Source of the DNA: Bactrocera neohumeralis | Taxonomy: Eukaryota > Arthropoda > Insecta > Diptera > Tephritidae | DNA length: 64,000 nt | Direction: 5' to 3' | Assembly (NCBI RefSeq): GCF_024586455.1 | Contig: NC_065920.1 | Coordinates: 69,782,821-69,846,820 of the forward strand | Shown here: in pieces, positions 46,490-57,172 of the stretch | Layout of the letters: every line of letters starts with the position of its first letter | How positions within the stretch are numbered: the stretch's first letter is position 1 | Position numbers and translations under genes: made by a program | The notes under the pieces: generated by a model | Seen by the model: only the letters and a program-made list of their open reading frames with translations | What the model was told of the DNA's origin: nothing | Database searches by the model: none

Positions 46490-47030
46490 CTGTTTGTATA
46501 GCTATACCCTATATTCGTTCGATTGGGGCGATTATGTATACAGACAGCTGGATAGACGAACCAACAGACAGACGGACACGGCTAGATCGACTCAGGATAT
46601 CTCGCTAATCTCTTATGGAACTGTGGAATCTCAATAGAATCTGTAAATAATACCGATTTAGCTCTTTCGGACTTCTGGCTAGTCAGCAAACTTAAACGAC
46701 CGCTCTGGTTAACCTGTTTTGAGTCTGTTTTGAGTTAGTTGAAGCTATTAAACGTCAATCGCTACGTAAAGCTATTCCGGAAATTGACTTTAACGACTGT
46801 GTCGAGGATTGGAAAAACCGTTGGCACAAGTATATTAGGGCCAAGTTTGATTACTTTGAGGGGGACGACAAGGATTTTGAGGAATAAATTAAGAATTTTA
46901 ATATTTTGAACAAAATCTCACTATGTTTTCCTCGTAGTAGTATATATACTTGGAAGAAATTACGACTTTCGCTTTTGGATGTTACAAACTTTGTGGTACT
47001 TCAACTTACCCTGTTCAAGGTATAAAAACC
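46490..47030 (+). repeat. Dispersed dipteran repeat split by a transposase fragment
   Basis: The left part has CGATTGGGGCGATTATGTAT, CAGACAGACGGACACGGCTA and GATCGACTCAGG. The right part, from about 46965, has GCTTTTGGATGTTACAAACT and ACCCTGTTCAAGGTATAAAA. The transposase fragment sits between them, so it either inserted into the repeat or is part of a longer parent element. Confidence 0.55.
46640..46887 (+). pseudogene. Mariner-type transposase C-terminal fragment
   Basis: Piecewise translation gives a DLALSDFWLVSKLKRPL stretch (third catalytic aspartate region), then LKAIPEIDFN-like and CVEDWKKRWHKYI words and a terminal DYFEGDDKDFEE before a TAA at 46885. This ending is a known hallmark of mariner transposase C-termini. 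It differs from family T fragments. Confidence 0.7.
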
Positions 47031-47880
47031 CATGATGCAGTATAATCTCTTACTACATACTTCTATATGGTTTCTGAGTTCGAAACATCCCAAACTATTC
47101 CTTCTATCATACCATTTTGGATGAGTCATCAAATAATGAAAATTCCTTCAGAAAAAATTTAATCACTTTATAGTAACAGCAAGGTAATATCCCAAAAATT
47201 GTAACTTTTGAAACTTATTTAAGGACGTGTAATAAAATGAGTTTAAAAATTTAGTAATATTCGACAAGTAATTAAAAAAAAGCAAGTACCATTGACGCAT
47301 TGCTCTAAATAACCTAGCAATTATAACTTTTGTGGCACAAACTGCGCCCATTTCCAGCTGGGCAAAGTAAAATCACTTCATTGGTCAAGTCAATGATGGC
47401 TGGTTTAGCTCTGTATCAGCTTTCTCACAAGTGCTCTGCTGCATAGATACACAAATTTGTGCATTATGTATGTATACCATACAGATGTATGTATGTGCAC
47501 TAAGGCAATATAATTTTAGTTAATTATACTCAATTACACAGTTACTGAAAGTATAAAATTGCATATGTATGTACGTATTTGTGGGCGGAAAGTTTTATAT
47601 GGCATCAAAATTGCTTTACATTTAGTAAATAAATAAACACATTTGCAATGCAATTATCTCGCACATTTATGACTTTATAATTTATTAAAAATCGTGCTAT
47701 GAATTTTAAATTTTGTTATTTAGTTAGAAAAACTGTTGAAACATACTATTTAGATATCTGCTTTTGTACATTAAATATTTGATATTTAAATATTTGAGAG
47801 TATTTTAGAAAATAAACCTTTCGCTATGAAAGAGTTATTGCATTTATTTCTGTGGAAAGTAAGTCCAAAATGTTAAAATA
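47031..47880. other. Non-coding stretch, no gene seen
   Basis: A short TATGTATGTATACC microsatellite near 47465 is the only marked element. No gene seen. Confidence 0.4.
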
Positions 47881-47884
47881 AGAC

Positions 47885-48360
47885 GAGAAACCAAGGCTAA
47901 GGAAATGGCAGCCACTAAGCTGATAGGACCAGAGTCTTTCTTTGTCGTGACTCCCAACATCAGAGAAGAGCTCAAACCATCAACGAAGAGTTCAGGCAAG
48001 CAATCAGGCAAAGAACGAATGGTTACTGACTATGCATGTTTGGTTTAACTTTGTCTCGAAAGATACAACTTCAAAAGTTTCAGGTATACAGATAATTATC
48101 CTCCACAGAGACAAATCAATGAAGCTTTTAGCATTATATATTGGTAACTACAGAAGTTTACATGTATTAGCTGGAAATCTATTCAATAGAATACTATCGG
48201 TACTGTGACCTTGCAACGGGAACACCAGAGCGTGTAATCTTAAATTGTCCTGTAATTGAAATGTGTATAAGTTCTGATGTCTAAGATGCCACGTCTATTA
48301 GCCCAAACGCGTTGTTAAGCTTACTTAAGACATTTGGGTTGAATTGAGTGAAATGAGAGA
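47885..48360 (+). mobile_element. Non-LTR retrotransposon C-terminal fragment
   Basis: Near 48197 the sequence encodes YCRYCDLATGTPERVILNCP, a C-x2-C...H/C-type tail. It is followed by SISPNALLSLLKTFGL near 48293. This order (zinc-knuckle-like tail, then ISP...LLKTLGL) is typical of RNase H-bearing non-LTR elements. The upstream part has an LIGPESFF word near 47915. There are several stops. Confidence 0.6.
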
Positions 48361-48569
48361 ACGGAGAGGGGAGTACAATAGACCAAAGGTTTCAGTGCTT
48401 ATCTCGTATTTAACATAACTTATAATTATTTAAAACTAGATTAACCTATCTTAAATATTTGTAAAAAATTATAATTCATTTTAATTCATTTTTATTTAAT
48501 TAAGGTCCTATGCGCCAATTGGAAAGCCTACTACGGATATTTTTAAGACACAAAAAAAACCTATTTTCT

Positions 48570-49435
48570 TAGAACATAAAAAGCAGTTAACAACCTAGGC
48601 GTAAGACTGCAACCCAGACTAACCTTCTGGGTACAAATCCATCACGTCACAGGAAAGGAAGCGAAAATCACCTTCCAACTTAGCAGACTAATGACCAACA
48701 TAGGGGGTTCCAGCCAAGAAGAGAAAAAGCTCCTAATGTCGACAAAAATCTGCAACCTATTACACGGAGCTGAGTTCTAAGCACACGTGCTTAAAAAGGA
48801 AAACAGGCGTAAGGTAGTGGCCAAAGTGCACTGTACAGCAGCCCTCAGGGTTGCATCAGCCTACCAAACAGTGTCAGGTGATGCAATATTACCTATAAGT
48901 ATGTTCCAATTGACCTTCTGGAAAGATTCATGTAAGGAAAATGCTGTGGGAACTAACGAATATGTCCGAAATTAACAAGCGAGCAAAAGAACGAATAAAG
49001 ATAAATACAATAACAACATGTCAACGAAGAAGGGAGAATGATAGTCGCGTCAGATGGACGGCCAAAGTAATTAAAGACCTAAACTCATGGACAAACCATA
49101 ATTTTGGAGAAGTCGACTTTCACACAACCCAGCTGTTATCCGGCTCCAGATACTTGAAAAAGTATCTTGACAGTATAGGAAAATTCGAAGATCCGTCATG
49201 CCTATACGACGACGCTGAACACACATCCTTTGAATGTATGCGATGGCAACGAGAGCGCACTGCCGTAAAAGACCTGGTTGGCCCAATAAACGCGAACAAA
49301 TTAATCAGCGTCATGACAGGGGGATTATCCAGAAATTCACCCAGTTTTTCTACGCAGCAAAAACCTAACCTAGACGAAGGTACGCAGATGTCAATCACTC
49401 AATTAGAAAAATGGAACGCCCCCTTAAAGTAATGC
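48570..49435 (+). mobile_element. R1-like non-LTR retrotransposon, 3' half of ORF2
   Basis: Frame pieces encode NLGVRLQPRLTFWVQIHHVT near 48592 and a KVHCTAALRVASAYQTVSGD stretch near 48825. A long open stretch at 48941-49432 reads GRWT-like RVRWTAKVIKDLNSWTNHNF, GEVDFHTTQLLSG, YLKKYLDSIGK and a C-terminal HTSFECMRW zinc-knuckle-like motif. This is the usual C-terminal layout of R1-clade elements. The last 160 codons are still open; upstream is broken. The copy is truncated at its 5' side. Confidence 0.8.
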
Positions 49436-50485
49436 AAATGTGGCTCCAGGGTGCTCGACGGTTCCTTAGCGGTGGCACATACCGCACATACCGCTACTGA
49501 CCACTGCACTGATGATGCAAAAGCACCCGCAAAAACAAAACTGTGGAAGCCTAAAACTAGCGTAAACATACATAAATTGGGTAAGGAAGTTTTACAAAGT
49601 GTTTCAAGCTCTATTTTACCACCGTGGGCATTTTCGATTACTAAAGTTTACGAATTTTCATATTTTAGTACCAAATCGGGTAACTAAGGCTTATAAAATT
49701 TTAAACTAACCACCTACTATCTTATGATTAATGATATCTGTCATCGATTCGCAAAACGTAGGAGAGTAGCCAATCGAACAAACCATACGAGATATTTGAA
49801 CAAGCGAGCATCATTTGTGGTGCAACTATGTACTTACTGAAATCGAGAAATTCTGCTTTCCATGTCAAATATACTTGTTTACTATCTAATCCTTTCACAA
49901 TAGTAAAACTGATCTCAAGTGCATAAAACCAAAGTTAATAGCATTGAAGATAGCGGTTATACCACTTAATGAAAAATCCGCCTAATCTCTTCCACGAATT
50001 CAACTTAATAACTTTGTTCTTGCTTTCACATATAATTTGTTTGACAAGAGGGTAGCGTACAAAGATAGCGAGCAGAACTAAAATAAACTATTTCTATAGC
50101 AGCCCATATTATATTACCCAAACATGTGTAAATTTAGAAGAGAGGCCCAATCCTTCACTTTCATGAATCACAGTCCAGTTTCCCACTGCAAGCGCCGTCT
50201 TAATATATTTAGTAATATCAGTTGCTTGAAATTTGAAACTGCATAAGACAAAACGAGTTCTTCATTGTGTCAAATAAACTTTAAGATAGTTTTATATACA
50301 CATGAAAATGTGTGAATAATATGTGCGTTCGAGAGATGCATCGGAAAAGTTGCCACTCAAATATGTATAAACACATCGTAATTAACAGTACCCAGTAGGA
50401 TACTTTGCCAAACAGAAATGACAAGAAATGCTTCAAATACGTTAATTAGGTAAACTAAAACTTTGTATACTATTATAGTATGATA
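49436..50485. other. Non-coding stretch, no gene seen
   Basis: The first 200 bp may be 3' untranslated sequence of the neighbouring R1-like element. A lone GTTGCCACTC core lies near 50349. No gene seen. Confidence 0.35.
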
Positions 50486-50487
50486 GG

Positions 50488-50775
50488 AGGATGGAATCAC
50501 GTGTAGAAGTTCGCGCAAATGAGGAGAGTTTTCTGAGCACCATTTACTTGGGATTGGCCAAAAACGATTATTTTACATATATCTCAAGCAGCTCACGACT
50601 TCCGATCTTAGACCAAGTATTTTAAAATGAAAAGGCGAACCATCTCTCCCCAGAGTTGTGCGCGAGGTTAAGGACAAGCCACGTAAAAAACGTTCCCAAT
50701 GAAAAGGAAAAAACAGCCTTCCGCTGTTGTAAACACGGCTAAGTGTCTACCCCTATAAAGAAGAAGAAGAGTATG
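50488..50775 (+). mobile_element. Family B non-LTR element, 5' fragment with 3' tail
   Basis: GGATGGAATCACGTGTAGAA begins the copy, then CACCATTTACTTGGGATTGG and CTCAAGCAGCTCACGACTTC, as in the minus-strand copy ending near 22068. That copy has the same outer limit, so the limit may be the true 5' end. The copy ends in AAAGAAGAAGAAGAG near 50758, a tail like those of other family B copies. It thus keeps both ends and lacks nearly all coding sequence. Confidence 0.7.
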
Positions 50776-52555
50776 GTTCGATGAAAATCCGTACTCATTT
50801 TTTGTAGCTAAATGTCACCTGGAGACCACCTCCTTACTATTCATCTGACTACCATGAATCGGAATAGACATATGGGTTTATGTGAGTTTATAATTGGACC
50901 TCTTGAACATTCTCGTGAGAAGCTTTACTGTTGAGCTGTTTAGTTAAAAATATCGAAGCCCCTAACGTCGTCTTACGTTTTCAGCCCATAACAGAAACTG
51001 AAATTTACAGTGTTCTGGTAAGTCTTCATAGCCTTTAAGTTGTTATTCGATCTCACGACTGACGGAATGGACCCAGACTCGCAGTACTTATTGGTCATTG
51101 GAGCTCAGAACCCGGAATGGAACCAGGTCAAGACCTGTCTCAACAAAAGCAAATCACAAAAATTAATTCGAGAAGGTTCCATACCACTACAACAACAATA
51201 ACAACTTAAAATTTGCAGCTCTTTATTTATACAACCATTTTTCCTGGACTTGTCTTCTACGAAATTTAATGCTCAACCGAAACACACACACTTGTACCAC
51301 AAGAGTGGGTGCAGACAATAATAATGCGAGCGAAATCCGAAATGAAGCATGCAACATACATATATGCACATCATAAATTTTGTGTGGTGGCAACAATGTA
51401 GCAAGCAATGCGTGCGTATGCGTTTTTATTTGCTTACCTATTATGCGCCAGACACAATGTGGCAACGCTTAGGAAATCGCAAACAATAACAACACTAAAA
51501 CAACAACAAAAACTGAAGCAAGTAAACACACAATAATAAACGAAAGTCGCCGTGACGCACAGGCATGCAAGCGATAGCGTCACGCACTTGCAACATTGTG
51601 TTGCAAGTACGCGAAATAACGGAAATATTTAGAAGGGGCGTATAAATGCAGCATAGGTGAATATAGGTGGCAACAATAGCATTATATTTGTCTAGAATTT
51701 ATAAGTGTGTGTGTGTGTATGTATTCAAGTGAAATTAGTTTGCATTGTTGCATTTGTGGCAAGCATGAAATGCAGCCACATTGCGAAGTTGTCAACATGC
51801 GGCACAAACAGGCGTGCGTGTGTAGACGATTTTATTGCCGCATAGGAGTAGATACTAGTTGGTGCTATGTGGTGCTAATGTTGCAACATGTGTTGCATGC
51901 GCAAATTTGGTGGCAACACAACAGCTGCTAATTGCTTTATAACGCACGCACAAATCATAAATATACAATATACGAAGAAGAAATGAATATGCTGCAACAA
52001 CAAGAACAATGTTGTTAAAATGAAATTACAACAAAAGTAGCCACAATTCTGCAGTTTTATAGTATATGCAACAACTAGAAGACGTTATTGCAACACTTCT
52101 AATAGCAACATAACTTTTAACAACAACCGTTGTGTTGCAACTTGGCTTAGCTGCTTTTCGTGCTCGCAACCACAATGCTTAATAACCTGCAACAATATGT
52201 TGCTTGTTAATTAATGCCACCGCTGTTGCTGCGCAGTGTGGTTGAATTAATTATTGTTGTTTTCTTTCCTAAATAAAAAGGATGTGTTGTTGTAGTTTTG
52301 TCTTTTAATGATTATAAAAGGGATATTTCGAGAGTTTTTGAAAAATTTCATAAAAGGATACTTTTCCTGACTCCAGATAGTAAGCACATAAAGATGTGGA
52401 TCCAAAGAACTGCTTGAAAATCGTATTTCAAGCTCAAGACTGGAAGTTTGAAGTAGACAAATATGAACAGTAGTCATGTTTAAAAACTTAACTCAGAACT
52501 GCTCTGAAAATATTTTTTTTAACACTATTGAAGAAGAAAGGGAACTCCCCAAGAG
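50776..52555. other. Unique intronic block with a GCAAC/GTTGC cluster
   Basis: From about 51580 to 52210 there are many GCAAC or GTTGC words on one strand or the other, including TTGCAAC near 51589, 51889 and 52089 and GTTGCAA near 51600 and 52133. The block is GC-richer and also carries GGTGGCAACA words near 51386, 51666 and 51909. No open frame is convincing. It may be a protein-binding or structural cluster; function unknown. Confidence 0.45.
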
Positions 52556-52559
52556 CTAA

Positions 52560-53549
52560 ACTTGACAATATTGCCCGTGGACTTCGCCGGAAGGTCTGAC
52601 TATCTAAAAGAACACTTGTCTGCACACACTTGTAATTCCTCACTCACTTTGACTTTATACCGGATCACGTGGATCATGGAGTCGACAAACCGAACTCTGG
52701 CGACTTCTTCTCTGCCCATATACCGGCGAGGGAGTTGTGGGTGAGTAAAAGTCCGTTGGAGGAATGAGACAGCGAGCTTCTTCACGGATGGGTCAAAGCT
52801 TGGGAGGACGATTGGTAGAGAAGTTTACTGTCAGGAGATCTCTATCAACTTCAATCTCAGACTTCCTGACTATTGCGGTGTCTTCCAGGCAGAGCCTCTT
52901 TCAGAGAAGTGACCATCCACTCAGATAGCAAAGCGGCGGTAGTAACCTTGAACTCATTAACAGCGCATTCAGGGTTGGTCAAAGCGTGCTTAACCTCGCT
53001 ATCACCAGCATCAAGTGTATTTGTGATAAGACTGATATGGGTGGCAGGCCACCGCGGAATCGCAAGAAACTGTAAAGCTGATGAGCTAGCAAGTAAAGGC
53101 ACCCTAGAACCGCCATCGGTAGAATGGCAGCGTATCGATGCTTCCATATCCTTTTGTGTTCTACTACTAGACAGCTGGGTTTCGCGAAAGCTTGGCCAGC
53201 GCTGGGCCACCATCGGTACATACGCTGCCGCCAAAGCCTTTTGGCCCAAGATCGATCGCAAGAAAACTAGTGATCTCTTTTCACTTAGTAAGGCTAGCCT
53301 CTCCCTAGTTTTGGGGCTTTCAACGGGTCATTGCCCTTTCGGCGTCCACGCAGTAAAGCTGGGAATTCTATGAGACGCCATCTGCAGAAACTGTATGGAT
53401 GAAGATGAGATGGAAACAACTCCACACTTTCTTCTTGACTATTCCGCGTTTGGAAGGTCAAGACTTAAACACTTGGGAGCGCATACCTTCTTACATCCCG
53501 CCGAGCTGACGGGAATGGAAATTAAACAAAAACTAACTAACCTAACCTA
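52560..53549 (+). mobile_element. Family A non-LTR retrotransposon, RNase H and tail
   Basis: FTDGSKLG at 52781-52804 is the first RNase H motif. The frame then shifts. The open part from 52873 has HSDSKAAVVTLNS (second acidic site) and RLIWVAGHRGIARNCKADEL (closing RNase H motif with His), continuing as a linker to LSTGHCPFGVHAV. A CRNCMDEDEMETTPHFLLDY stretch near 53379 is the zinc-knuckle-like tail. The copy ends CTAACTAACCTAACCTAGG. It is the best preserved family A copy but frameshifted. Confidence 0.8.
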
Positions 53550-54505
53550 GGTGACCGCGATCTTAGACACTATGGAATCCTCGCACACTTTGCTTTTCGA
53601 TTCCTTCATTCATGATTCCAAAACACTTGGATTACCATACTGCCGAGCCTAGTCTGGCTGTCGCTTGTCTAGCCATATACCTCGTGAAGAGTGACGGTGA
53701 GCTCTTTAACGGATAGATCAAAGCTTGCGTAGAGTATTGGTAGAGGTACACATTGTTGAAACTTTCTATCTGCTACAGTTTCAGCTTCCTGACCACTGCA
53801 GCACCTCCCAAGCGGATGTGGCTGCCATAAAGCTAGCAGTAGATCTACCGGTCCAGAGCGCAGTTTCCTTCAGAGTAGGGATTATTCGGTCGGATAATAA
53901 AGCACCGATATTAGCCTTGATTTCACTGACTGTGCGCTCAAAAATTGCGATATTGCAGAAAACTATAATGCTGATGAGCTTGCTGGATTATGTACTTCAG
54001 TCTCAATAGCTTCGTTGGCTTATTTTCGTTCCTACTGGACTATTGGACCTCAGATCAGCTCAGGAAGCGTTAGCAACTACCGGCGGCTTGGCAGTCCTAA
54101 GGTCCTTCTGACCCACGGTACATCGTAAGAGACATATAGGAGTTCTAACTGGACAATATCGGATCAGAACTCATGCAGTAAATTGAATATCTTACCAGAT
54201 TGCAGCTGCATTAACTATTTCAAAGAATATGAGAAAAAATCATCTCAACACTTCCTCCTCGAAGGTCCTGCTTTTACCAGACCAAAGCAAAAACACCTTT
54301 AATCTCATACTTTTAGACATCCAAGTTAAGTGGCGGAAATAGAAATAAAATACCTAAGCAGATATGTGATAGGTTCAAAGCATTTTTGCCAATAGCTGAT
54401 ATCCAACTAAAGGAGTTTTTTCGTCTGACTTCACAAAGGAAAAACAGTCCCCCGTCATACTAAGGGATCAGCCATCCAACATAACCTAACTTGACTTAGC
54501 TATAG
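53550..54505 (+). mobile_element. Family A non-LTR retrotransposon, second, more decayed copy
   Basis: CTCTTTAACGGATAGATCAA near 53701 corresponds to the FTDGSK site, now with a stop. GCGGATGTGGCTGCCATAAA near 53812 and ATTCGGTCGGATAATAAAGC near 53883 match RNase H parts of the other copies. The 3' part from 54300 carries the shared GAAATAAAAT and CTAAGCAGAT words and ends AGCCATCCAACATAACCTAA. It follows the first copy directly in the same orientation. Confidence 0.7.
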
Positions 54506-54639
54506 ACCCAATAGTTAGCTTATCTCAGTTGAAAATCTTTTTTCGAGCACAAGACTAAATTAAACAAACGTCAATAGTGGTCAAGTATGAAATTTCAACT
54601 CAGGATGATAATACCGTTGAACCTCTTTTTCAGGACCCT

Positions 54640-54925
54640 TGCTCAGCTTCATTCTAGACACTGTAGTAGGTTAAAATCCTACTTATCCAGAATAGACCCT
54701 GACATATCAAACACAGGTCCAGCAAGCAATGGGTTTCCGCCTAACACAAGCCACCTCTTTACATGAACTCACAAGCCCTACTCATCTGACAACCCTTTCC
54801 CTTTGGTCCGACCCCGCCGAAATAACACGTTGCCTGGGCCTACCGTTGGATGACGGCCTTGACAACTTGTCTAATCCTTACCATCCTAACAAGGATTAGG
54901 TTCCCGTTACAACAACAACAACCTC
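54640..54925 (+). mobile_element. Non-LTR retrotransposon 3' end with CPACN-type tail
   Basis: Translation gives RIDPDISNTGPASNGFPPNT then HLFT and PLVR/PGPTVG pieces. This corresponds to a PDISxxCPACN...HxxxHLFxC tail followed by TPLSLWxxPxExAxFLGLP in jockey-type elements; here the two key cysteines read as glycine and serine. It ends GGTTCCCGTTACAACAACAA, a CAA-repeat tail. A truncated, dead copy about 280 bp upstream of the donor of the first coding exon. Confidence 0.65.
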
Positions 54926-55207
54926 TTTTTCAGATAGGTTAAAATTATGGGCTGAAAATTATTTTGTTTTCTGCCAAACTCCAATGAAGACACAAATATT
55001 GAAGCATTCTGCGAATTTTTATAGTTTAACGACTATCCGATCTATTGTCCAACACTTATTTATCTGCCAACAGTGAATATCATTCTCTACTTGAAAGACT
55101 TTTAGCTTGTTCTAAATTTCTCTCTTCTTCTCTCTCACTCTTTCAAAATCACTCTCTCTTTCTTTCTGCATCTTTCTTTCTTCTCATTTCTTCAATTTCT
55201 CACTTAC

Positions 55208-56049
55208 CGTTCGCCATTCTGCATCTGCCGATTATTACCGACCTCCCAACCGCCATTCGGTCGTTGTACCGGTGCTGGTGTGGCATAATGCCATTGCCTG
55301 TAGTATGAGTCATAAGCCGAATTGCCTGCAGCACGTCCCTCACCCACGCTCTCCGCATTCTCCCCACCAACACGCTCCTCAGCCGCATGCTGATCATCAT
55401 TATCATTGCCATAATAACCCGCTGTTGGTCGCTGCTCATAAGGATAACCATCAGCGCCCTCTTGAGACTCATCATCATCTTCTTCATCGTCGTACGCAGA
55501 GGCGGGGCGCGCATAATAGGCATCCTGATAAGCGCTAGGTGGCGCACCATAATTATCTTGACGCCGACCGAGCGTAGGCAGCGTTTCGGCGTGCACGACT
55601 ACCGGTTGTTGCTCTTCGTAGTAACCTTGCTTAACGGCACTTTGGTTGTTGTTATTTTGCTGATCGGCTGTATTACTAACATCGCGTTTATTTAGTTGGT
55701 GTTGCTGTTGTTGTTTCTGCTCCTTTATTGTTGTTGCTAACAGTGTCTCGGTATCATTTTGCAGTTCTATATTGACGAGTAAAAATTTGCTGACTTTTTC
55801 ATCATTCGTTGTTGCTCGTTGATCGTTGGCGCTCATTAATATTCTCACCACGGTGGCGTTGACCTCATTTTCGCCATCAATTTCATTTTCTTGTGCATTC
55901 GTGGTGCTTTCAGCGCTCTTTGTATCCTGCAGCACTGCCGTGAAAGCGAAGGTGGTTATCGAGAACACAAATACTAAGGCGAAGAGGGTGAGGAGACATC
56001 TGGCGGTGGGTTTTAAATTTGTCATGAGTTTATTCGTGTGTTGCAGCAT
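55208..56049 (-). CDS. Large minus-strand gene, first coding exon (residues 1-281)
   Basis: ATG at 56049 (AAAAAATG context, good for Diptera) opens 280 codons plus two bases of the next, ending at a GTAAGTG donor. A second in-frame ATG lies eight codons in. Residues 19-39 (CLLTLFALVFVFSITTFAFT) form a signal peptide or signal anchor. The rest is extracellular-like low-complexity sequence: an S/T/N-rich part with acidic runs, a Q-rich HQLNKRD segment near residue 120, then a Y/P/G/D-rich stretch (YGAPPSAYQDAYYARPASAY and a DDEEDDDE run). There are no cysteines after the signal region, so it is probably disordered. The second exon is 51 kb away. The shadow frames on the other strand arise from the repetitive codons. 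Family not recognised; a secreted or single-pass membrane protein is the most I would infer. Confidence 0.85.
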
Positions 56050-56335
56050 TTTTTGGAAAATTTTCTTCGAACACTTTTGGTTTATTTTTTGTCTTTTCGA
56101 ATATTTTTTTTTTTAGTTTTGAAACTTTTTCGAATATTTGTGATTTTTTTTTTCAAAATTTATTTGAGTTTTTTTTGTAAATTTATTTGATTTTTTTTTA
56201 ATTTTTTGGATTTTTTTTTTTTTTTTGGAAAAAAATAAATCTCACGCGCACCGCTAGCCACGCGTTACGAGTGATACTCAACTTCACTTATTTTCTTTCG
56301 CTCTAAACTAAACTACAGTCACTGTTTAATACCGT
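56050..56335 (-). promoter_or_regulatory. 5' untranslated and promoter region of the large gene
   Basis: The leader is extremely A-rich in the mRNA sense: runs of T on the plus strand between about 56107 and 56230. Upstream, TATTAAA at 56331-56325 (minus strand) is a weak TATA-like candidate. TATCACTC near 56276 could be an initiator, though the spacing of about 50 bp is longer than usual. The start site is therefore uncertain. Confidence 0.35.
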
Positions 56336-57083
56336 ACAGCCTGAATGCCGGATTGCAACTGTCCTAAAATCTTGTGGCGAGCTTTGTTTCCTCAAGCGGC
56401 TGACAACTTGCCGCAGCACCTATACATACATACCGTCAATTGCTACACATACATACGTAGATACATGACAGAAATCTTTCGGAAGATGTTCGAAGAAGGA
56501 AGCTCCGATAAATATGTAAATAATTCCACAAATCTTCGATTCTCAAAATATCATCGGTGCTAGTTGTATCTAGAACAATCATCACATGCCCGCCATGCTC
56601 AGCCAATTATCAATTATTTCACGCACAAACACACACACATGAACTGTATGTAGAACTAGTAGTAATGCTGCCTTCACCTGTCAGGTGCTAATTGCCAAAG
56701 CTCGTGCTAACAACAACAGCTTACGGTTAGTATGAGACATACATACACATACTCATACATGCACTTACTCACACATACACATACTCACATATATACGTAT
56801 ATATTTTAAAGCGTTCTACTGCTCCAGTTTTAATAGCTATCTAAGCTAGCCGAACCGCCGAAGCCAGCTTGTCGTGTTTATCTCGTCACCGCTTAACGGT
56901 GCTTTGAAGGCGTCTCAGTTGACGCAACGTCATCATTTAGCAGCCACTTAGCACTTTATATCAGTCTTTACGTATAATACATATGTATTATGCATGTTTA
57001 TAAGTATATAGGCGCTTAGCATTTACTACTAGCTGCGTAATACGCGTATTCGGCACTTCGGTAGAATATTTTTTTTGCTTATA
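56336..57083. other. Upstream non-coding sequence, no gene seen
   Basis: Contains CACACATACACATACTCACA microsatellite-like sequence at about 56740-56790. A 72-codon open frame at 56345-56563 has no support. Proximal promoter elements of the large gene may lie here. Confidence 0.35.
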
Positions 57084-57172
57084 TACCCTGATCGAGGTGT
57101 ATTAAGTTTGCCACGAATTTTGTAACATCCAAAAGGAAAAGTGAAGGAAAAGTCGAAAACCTTATAAAGTAT

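Larger units (their letters stand above)
4241..55207 (-). other. Intron of about 51 kb in the large minus-strand gene
   Basis: The donor reads CG|GTAAGTG with its first base at 55207. The acceptor reads TTTACATTACAG with its last base at 4241. Joining the two exons restores one arginine codon and keeps a single frame with the same acidic, Tyr/Ala/Pro-rich style on both sides. I infer direct splicing, but small exons in between cannot be excluded. The intron carries two nested plus-strand genes, several GTGGCAAC/GTTGCCAC arrays and many transposable-element fragments. Confidence 0.75.

Noticed and set aside
55200..55695. Histidine-rich and arginine/methionine-rich frames over the first exon
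   Set aside because: Shadows of the Asp/Tyr/Gln-rich coding exon on the minus strand.
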